Source of the DNA: SIG636 sp045592105
Lineage (GTDB): Bacteria > Bacillota > Clostridia > Oscillospirales > CAG-382
Length of the DNA stretch: 60,340 nucleotides
Direction of reading: 5' to 3'
NCBI GenBank assembly: GCA_045592105.1
Contig: JAZNUB010000036.1
Span: forward strand, 1-60,340
The position numbers and the translations under genes were made by a program. Positions 56,726 to 60,340 of this stretch are shown here, one piece after another; position 1 is the first letter of the stretch, and each line of letters begins with the position of its first letter. The notes under the pieces are model-generated. The model saw only the letters and a list, made by a program, of their open reading frames with translations. It had not been told where the DNA came from and did not search any database.

Positions 56726-59029
56726 ATGAGTTCCGTATATGACAAGAAGTCCATTAGGAACAAGATTATTGCACTGGTGCTTGTGTGCGCTCTTGTTCTT
56801 ACAGGCGTAGTAATGGTGTTCTGGGGCTATTATAAGGACACTAATAAGATTTTTAGTGACGTTAAGCTGGCACAGGCAATAGCAAGCGCTATCACCGCCA
56901 GCAACAAGGGCGAAAACGCGGATAACTACAAAACGATTAACGCCATTGATATCGACCAAGAGATGCTTGATGAGATAACAGGCCTTATCGTTACCGTTAA
57001 CGCTGTTGATACCCAAGGCAGCTATGCGCCCGTTATCATCCTTGCAAAAGCTGAATATACTGAATATTATATAAACAAGAACTATAAGCTTGATGACGAG
57101 GAAGAGTCCAAAGAGGAATCCAAAGAGGAATCTAAGGAAGAAAGCAAGGAAGAATCTAAGGAAGAATCTAAGGAAGAATCCAAAGAAGCCTCTGCTGATG
57201 CTTCCGTAGACACTTCCGCTGATGCTTCTGCTGATGCTTCCGCAGACACCTCTGATGATACCTATGCTAATGCTTCCGTAGATACCTCCGCTGACACCTC
57301 CGCTGATACCTCTGCTGACACAAGCAAGGAAGAAAGCAAGGAGGAAAGCAAGGAAGAATCCAAGGAAGCTTCTAAGGAAGAAAGCAAGGAAAGCTCTAAG
57401 GAAGAATCCAAAGAGGAAGAGGAAGAGGAAGAGGAAGAAGCTCCCACAGATTATTACTATGTAATCTACGATTTGAAGGATCTTTCCGACCTTAAGCTTT
57501 TCCGTAACCTTAAGCTTATTGATATAAGCGGCCTTAATACAAGAAGCCTTTATCAACAGATTCAGCAGTATTATTACTATTATTATATGTACGGCGGCAA
57601 CACCGCAAGCTCCAACCCCTATATGGCAGCAGCCGCAACGTTTACTGATCCTACCATTACTGATAGAGACGATCTTACGGATCTTTCCGTTTTCTCTGAC
57701 CTTTCCAAGCTTGAGTATTTGTGCCTTGGTTATTCCGGCCTTTCCAATCTTGACGGTATAGAGAAGGCAACCAACCTTAAATTTGCAGAGCTTTCCAACT
57801 GTAAGCTTACCGATGTTAGCAAGCTTGAAAGCCTTTCCGGCATAACAAGCCTTAACCTTTCCGGCAACAAGCTTGAAAGCCTTAACGGTATTTCCGCTAA
57901 CAAGGATATGGAGCTTTTGTATGTAAACAGCTGTAACCTCACCAGCCTTGAAGGTCTTAAGGGGCTTTCCAAGCTTGAGGGTATTGACGTTGGCGGCAAC
58001 CCGCTTAAGAACCTTAACGGTATTGAGGATAGCAAGAACACGCTTAAGAACCTTTATGCAACCAACTGTGTTGATAGCTCTATCGAGATAACAGAAGACG
58101 AGTCTATGGACGAAGAAGCTGCTGAAGCAGAGCATAAGAAGCAGAGAACGCTTGTTGATGCTTCCGCGCTTGAGGGCTTCACCAAGCTTGAAACTGTGGA
58201 CCTTTCCTCTAATATGCTTACGGGGATAGATTTCCTTGCAAGCCTTGAAAGCCTTACGAGCGTAACTCTTACGGGTAACGAGATAGCATCCGTTCCTGCA
58301 TCTCTCAAGAAGCTTACCAAGCTTACAAGCTTCTCTGCGGCAAACAATAAGATAACCGCAATAGCAGGCTTGAAGGAAGCTACCGCGCTTACCACCTTAA
58401 CGCTTGACGATAACAAGCTTACCTCTCTTGACGGTGTTGGCAAGCTTACCAAGCTTACCTCTCTTTCCGCAAGCAGCAACGAGATAGCAGACCTTGGCGA
58501 CCTTGGCGGTGCTACCGCGCTTACCACCCTCACTCTTAACGAAAACAAGATTAGTGACGTTAAGCAGATAGCAAGCCTTACAAAGCTTACAAGCATCAAC
58601 CTTTCCAAGAACGAAATCAGCGATATCAGCACTCTTGGTGAGGAGCTTAAGGCTGTTACCAGTCTTAACCTCTCCGGTAACGATAAGCTAACCTTTCTTG
58701 CAGGTATAGACAAGGCGTTTGATAAGGCAAAGCTTACCTCCATCAATCTTTCCCTCTTTGATAAGGACGATAAGGAAACCGAGAACAAGAACATCAAGGA
58801 TTGGGAGCCTGTGTTTATCTATACAAAGGCAACCGTTTCCGGTATGCCCGAGGCTGTTAAGAAAGAATTTGATGAGATAAAGAAGGAAGAAAGCTCCTCT
58901 AAGGCTGATAGCAGCTCCAAGGGCGACAGCAGCTCTAAGGCTGACAGCTCTGCTGACACAAGTGTGGACGCTTCCGTGGATGCTTCTGCAGACACCTCTG
59001 TTGAAGCAAGTGCAGAATCTGCCGAGTAA
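56726..59029 (+). CDS. Membrane-anchored leucine-rich-repeat surface protein with Ser/Asp/Lys/Glu-rich linkers
   Basis: I chose ATG at 56726 with GGAGG 11 bases upstream (767 residues). Residues about 13-38 form one membrane segment with the rest outside. A small domain (about 45-120) leads into a 110-residue low-complexity linker: seven or so ESKE units, then DASVDTSADASADAS units, then ESKE units again and a run of nine glutamates. A tyrosine-rich stretch follows (QYYYYYYMYGG), then about twelve 20-24 residue leucine-rich repeats of the SDS22/internalin type (for example LTSLNLSGNKLESLNGIS). The C-terminus is again SSSKADSSSKGDSS and DASVDASADTSVEAS. LRR surface proteins usually bind proteins or glycans; the ligand is unknown. 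The linker matches that of the SecE at 18,418. Confidence 0.9.
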   Translation: MSSVYDKKSIRNKIIALVLVCALVLTGVVMVFWGYYKDTNKIFSDVKLAQAIASAITASNKGENADNYKTINAIDIDQEMLDEITGLIVTVNAVDTQGSYAPVIILAKAEYTEYYINKNYKLDDEEESKEESKEESKEESKEESKEESKEESKEASADASVDTSADASADASADTSDDTYANASVDTSADTSADTSADTSKEESKEESKEESKEASKEESKESSKEESKEEEEEEEEEAPTDYYYVIYDLKDLSDLKLFRNLKLIDISGLNTRSLYQQIQQYYYYYYMYGGNTASSNPYMAAAATFTDPTITDRDDLTDLSVFSDLSKLEYLCLGYSGLSNLDGIEKATNLKFAELSNCKLTDVSKLESLSGITSLNLSGNKLESLNGISANKDMELLYVNSCNLTSLEGLKGLSKLEGIDVGGNPLKNLNGIEDSKNTLKNLYATNCVDSSIEITEDESMDEEAAEAEHKKQRTLVDASALEGFTKLETVDLSSNMLTGIDFLASLESLTSVTLTGNEIASVPASLKKLTKLTSFSAANNKITAIAGLKEATALTTLTLDDNKLTSLDGVGKLTKLTSLSASSNEIADLGDLGGATALTTLTLNENKISDVKQIASLTKLTSINLSKNEISDISTLGEELKAVTSLNLSGNDKLTFLAGIDKAFDKAKLTSINLSLFDKDDKETENKNIKDWEPVFIYTKATVSGMPEAVKKEFDEIKKEESSSKADSSSKGDSSSKADSSADTSVDASVDASADTSVEASAESAE

Positions 59030-59045
59030 GATTATTTTATAAACT

Positions 59046-59078
59046 AACTTGCCGGCGCATAATCGCCGGCAAGTTCTT
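59046..59078 (+). terminator. Terminator between the LRR gene and asd
   Basis: AACTTGCCGGCG pairs with CGCCGGCAAGTT around a 6-base loop (59046-59075), followed by CTTT. Its short T-run may allow read-through into asd, which shows no clear promoter of its own. Confidence 0.75.
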
Positions 59079-59097
59079 TAAGTTAGGAGATTTATAA

Positions 59098-60189
59098 ATG
59101 GAAAACAGAAAACTTAAATGCGGTATTATCGGTGCAACCGGTATGGTTGGCCAAAGATTTATAACCCTGTTGGCAAACCACCCTTATTTTGAGATAGCAG
59201 TGCTTGCCGCAAGCGCATCCAGCGCAGGCAAAACCTACGAGGAGGCTGTTGGCAGCCGTTGGAAGCTTGCTGCAGCTATGCCCGAATGTGTTAAAAAAAT
59301 GGTTGTTATGGACGCGGCTGAGGTAGAAAAGGTTAGCGCGCTTGTTGATTTCGTTTTCTGCGCCGTAAATATGGATAAGGACGAGATACTTAAGCTTGAG
59401 GATGCATACGCTAAGGCAGAAACTCCCGTTGTTTCCAACAACTCTGCTAACCGTTGGACAAGTGACGTGCCTATGGTAATTCCTGAAATCAACCCCGAGC
59501 ATCTTGGCGTTATCGAACAGCAGAAGAAGCGTTTAGGTACCAAGCGTGGCTTTATAGCCGTTAAGCCCAACTGCTCTATCCAAAGCTTTGTTCCCGCGCT
59601 TACTCCTCTTTTGAACTTCGGCGTAACCAAGGCTGTTGTAACCACCTTCCAGGCGGTATCCGGCGCAGGCAAAACGCTTGCTGATTGGCCCGGTATCCAC
59701 GATAACGTTATCCCCTATATCGGTGGGGAAGAGGAAAAAACGGAAAGAGAGCCGCTTAAAATTTGGGGCGACCTTACCGATAACGGCATAAAGACCGCAG
59801 AAAATCCGCTTATCACCGCACAGTGCATACGCGTTCCCGTTTCCGATGGCCACCTTGCCGCAGTTTCCATCGCTTTCAACCGCATCAAGCCCTCTAAGGA
59901 GGAGATAATTGATATATGGCGTAACTTCAAGGGCGAGCCGCAGGCTTTGCAGCTTCCCAACGCGCCCAAGCAGTTCATCACCTATTTTGATGACGTTGAT
60001 CGACCGCAAACAGGCGTTGACCGTACTATTGAAAACGGTATGGGCATCTCCGTTGGTAGATTGCGTGAGGACAATATATTTGATTATAAGTTCGTTTGCC
60101 TTTCTCACAACACCCTTCGCGGTGCGGCAGGCGGCGCCGTTCTGATAGCAGAAATGCTTTACAGAAAGGGCTATATCCAAGCAAAGTAA
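59098..60189 (+). CDS. asd: Aspartate-semialdehyde dehydrogenase
   Basis: Asd reduces aspartyl phosphate to the semialdehyde for lysine, diaminopimelate, threonine and methionine synthesis. The 363 residues have the NADP loop GIIGATGMVGQRFI at 9-22, the catalytic cysteine at 159 in VKPNCSIQ, VSGAGKTLADWPG, and the active-site histidine in RVPVSDGHLA. The sequence belongs to the archaeal/fungal-type Asd branch found in many Clostridia, not the E. coli type. TTAGGAG precedes the ATG. No lysine riboswitch is present in the 68-base spacer upstream. Confidence 0.95.
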   Translation: MENRKLKCGIIGATGMVGQRFITLLANHPYFEIAVLAASASSAGKTYEEAVGSRWKLAAAMPECVKKMVVMDAAEVEKVSALVDFVFCAVNMDKDEILKLEDAYAKAETPVVSNNSANRWTSDVPMVIPEINPEHLGVIEQQKKRLGTKRGFIAVKPNCSIQSFVPALTPLLNFGVTKAVVTTFQAVSGAGKTLADWPGIHDNVIPYIGGEEEKTEREPLKIWGDLTDNGIKTAENPLITAQCIRVPVSDGHLAAVSIAFNRIKPSKEEIIDIWRNFKGEPQALQLPNAPKQFITYFDDVDRPQTGVDRTIENGMGISVGRLREDNIFDYKFVCLSHNTLRGAAGGAVLIAEMLYRKGYIQAK

Positions 60190-60200
60190 TAATTCAATCG

Positions 60201-60340
60201 GGGCTGTCTCAAATTGAAATTTTGAGATAAAACCATATACAAAAGCAACAAAAAAATCAAGGGCAGCCAAATAATGCCCTTGATTTTTTTGTTAAGGTTG
60301 CACATAGCGTTCACAATTTGTTAATGCTATGAGACAGCCC
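60201..60340. mobile_element. MITE-like element or insertion sequence end with 11-base inverted repeats
   Basis: GGGCTGTCTCA (60201-60211) recurs as its exact complement at 60330-60340, the last base of the window. The inside carries three hairpins: TCTCAAA/TTTGAGA (60207-60227), a 16-pair stem with T-run (60250-60290), and CATAGC/GCTATG (60303-60331). No open frame of note fits in the 140 bases, so a MITE is likely. It could also be the outer end of a larger element continuing beyond the window. Confidence 0.65.
60250..60290. terminator. Strong bidirectional terminator, probably for asd
   Basis: A-run plus ATCAAGGGCA (60250-60265) pairs with TGCCCTTGAT plus T-run (60275-60290) around a 9-base loop. 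It lies inside the MITE-like element, so asd may depend on mobile DNA for termination. Confidence 0.85.

Noticed and set aside
57100..57430. Short direct repeats that could be mistaken for a CRISPR array
   Set aside because: They are in-frame codon repeats (ESKE, DAS) inside the LRR gene, with no unique spacers and no cas genes.
56666..58135. 489-residue minus-strand frame opposite the LRR gene
   Set aside because: It mirrors the repeats of the LRR gene, has no ribosome binding site and consists of low-complexity hydrophobic residues; the plus strand has promoter, RBS and a recognisable product.
59030..59097. Possible lysine riboswitch in front of asd
   Set aside because: The spacer is only 68 bases and is mostly a terminator hairpin; a lysine riboswitch needs about 170 bases.
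1..60340. rRNA and tRNA genes
   Set aside because: Reading the intergenic stretches for T-loop (GGTTCRA) and 16S/23S landmarks gave nothing; none of the spacers has tRNA-like arms.

Overview
The window looks like a chromosomal segment of an uncultured, gut-type member of class Clostridia. Four features point there: a SCIFF peptide (six cysteines) with its radical SAM maturase, a fused IspH-ribosomal protein S1 gene inside a cmk-plsC-ispH-rpsA operon, a SpoVT sporulation regulator, and sigma-A promoters with near-consensus boxes and 17-base spacers in front of many genes. I cannot place it below class. No rRNA, tRNA, CRISPR array or prophage is visible.

Layout. 1-5,700 is accessory: the 5' end of an ISL3-family transposase gene runs off the left edge, followed by an array of CTTCG-loop mini-hairpins, small hypothetical genes (one lacking its usual N-terminus), a membrane-anchored protein with a repeated linker, and two ECF-like sigma genes, the second with a membrane-bound anti-sigma candidate. 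5,900-9,800 holds a FliB-like CxxxC protein, an XRE regulator and three membrane proteins of unknown role. 9,880-11,930 (minus) is a macro-domain / TIGR04076 / VWA cluster in which the VWA ribosome binding site is buried in a long hairpin. 12,089-18,100 runs rightward: two very small membrane proteins, a PstS-like binding protein, a YdcF-like protein, deoB, tsaE, tsaB, rpiB and a membrane protein.

18,129-22,082 is the rpmG-secE-nusG-rplK-rplA and rplJ-rplL region, with an L10 leader. It is notable for a SecE that carries a signal peptide and a long Asp-Ala-Ser repeat linker, and for the absence of rpoBC after rplL. 22,200-27,000 has a DUF4268 nuclease-like gene and a tandem duplication that copied an azlD end, a membrane gene and part of a DUF975 gene. 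27,000-33,000 has a 2-hydroxyacid dehydrogenase, an ABC exporter, an rRNA methyltransferase, a small HTH regulator and a D-lactate dehydrogenase. 33,083-35,440 (minus) is ilvB-ilvN behind a very short T-box-like attenuator. 35,468-41,362 is copA (with a fused copper chaperone domain that has its own ribosome binding site), metF and four small redox or regulatory genes.

41,409-48,335 encodes a 2,308-residue surface protein. Then come a membrane protein, spoVT, the scfA-scfB RiPP pair, an Orn/Lys/Arg-type decarboxylase, cmk-plsC-ispH/rpsA, a membrane-anchored leucine-rich-repeat protein carrying the same Asp-Ala-Ser repeats as SecE, and asd. The right edge coincides with the end of a roughly 140-base element with inverted terminal repeats.

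The metabolic genes are conventional: branched-chain amino acid synthesis and export, folate C1, aspartate pathway, nucleoside and pentose phosphate handling, t6A tRNA modification. The points most worth following up are the SecE/LRR shared linker, the minimal T-box, the copA-copZ fusion with an internal start, the mosaic tandem duplication, and the RBS-occluding hairpin of the VWA gene.
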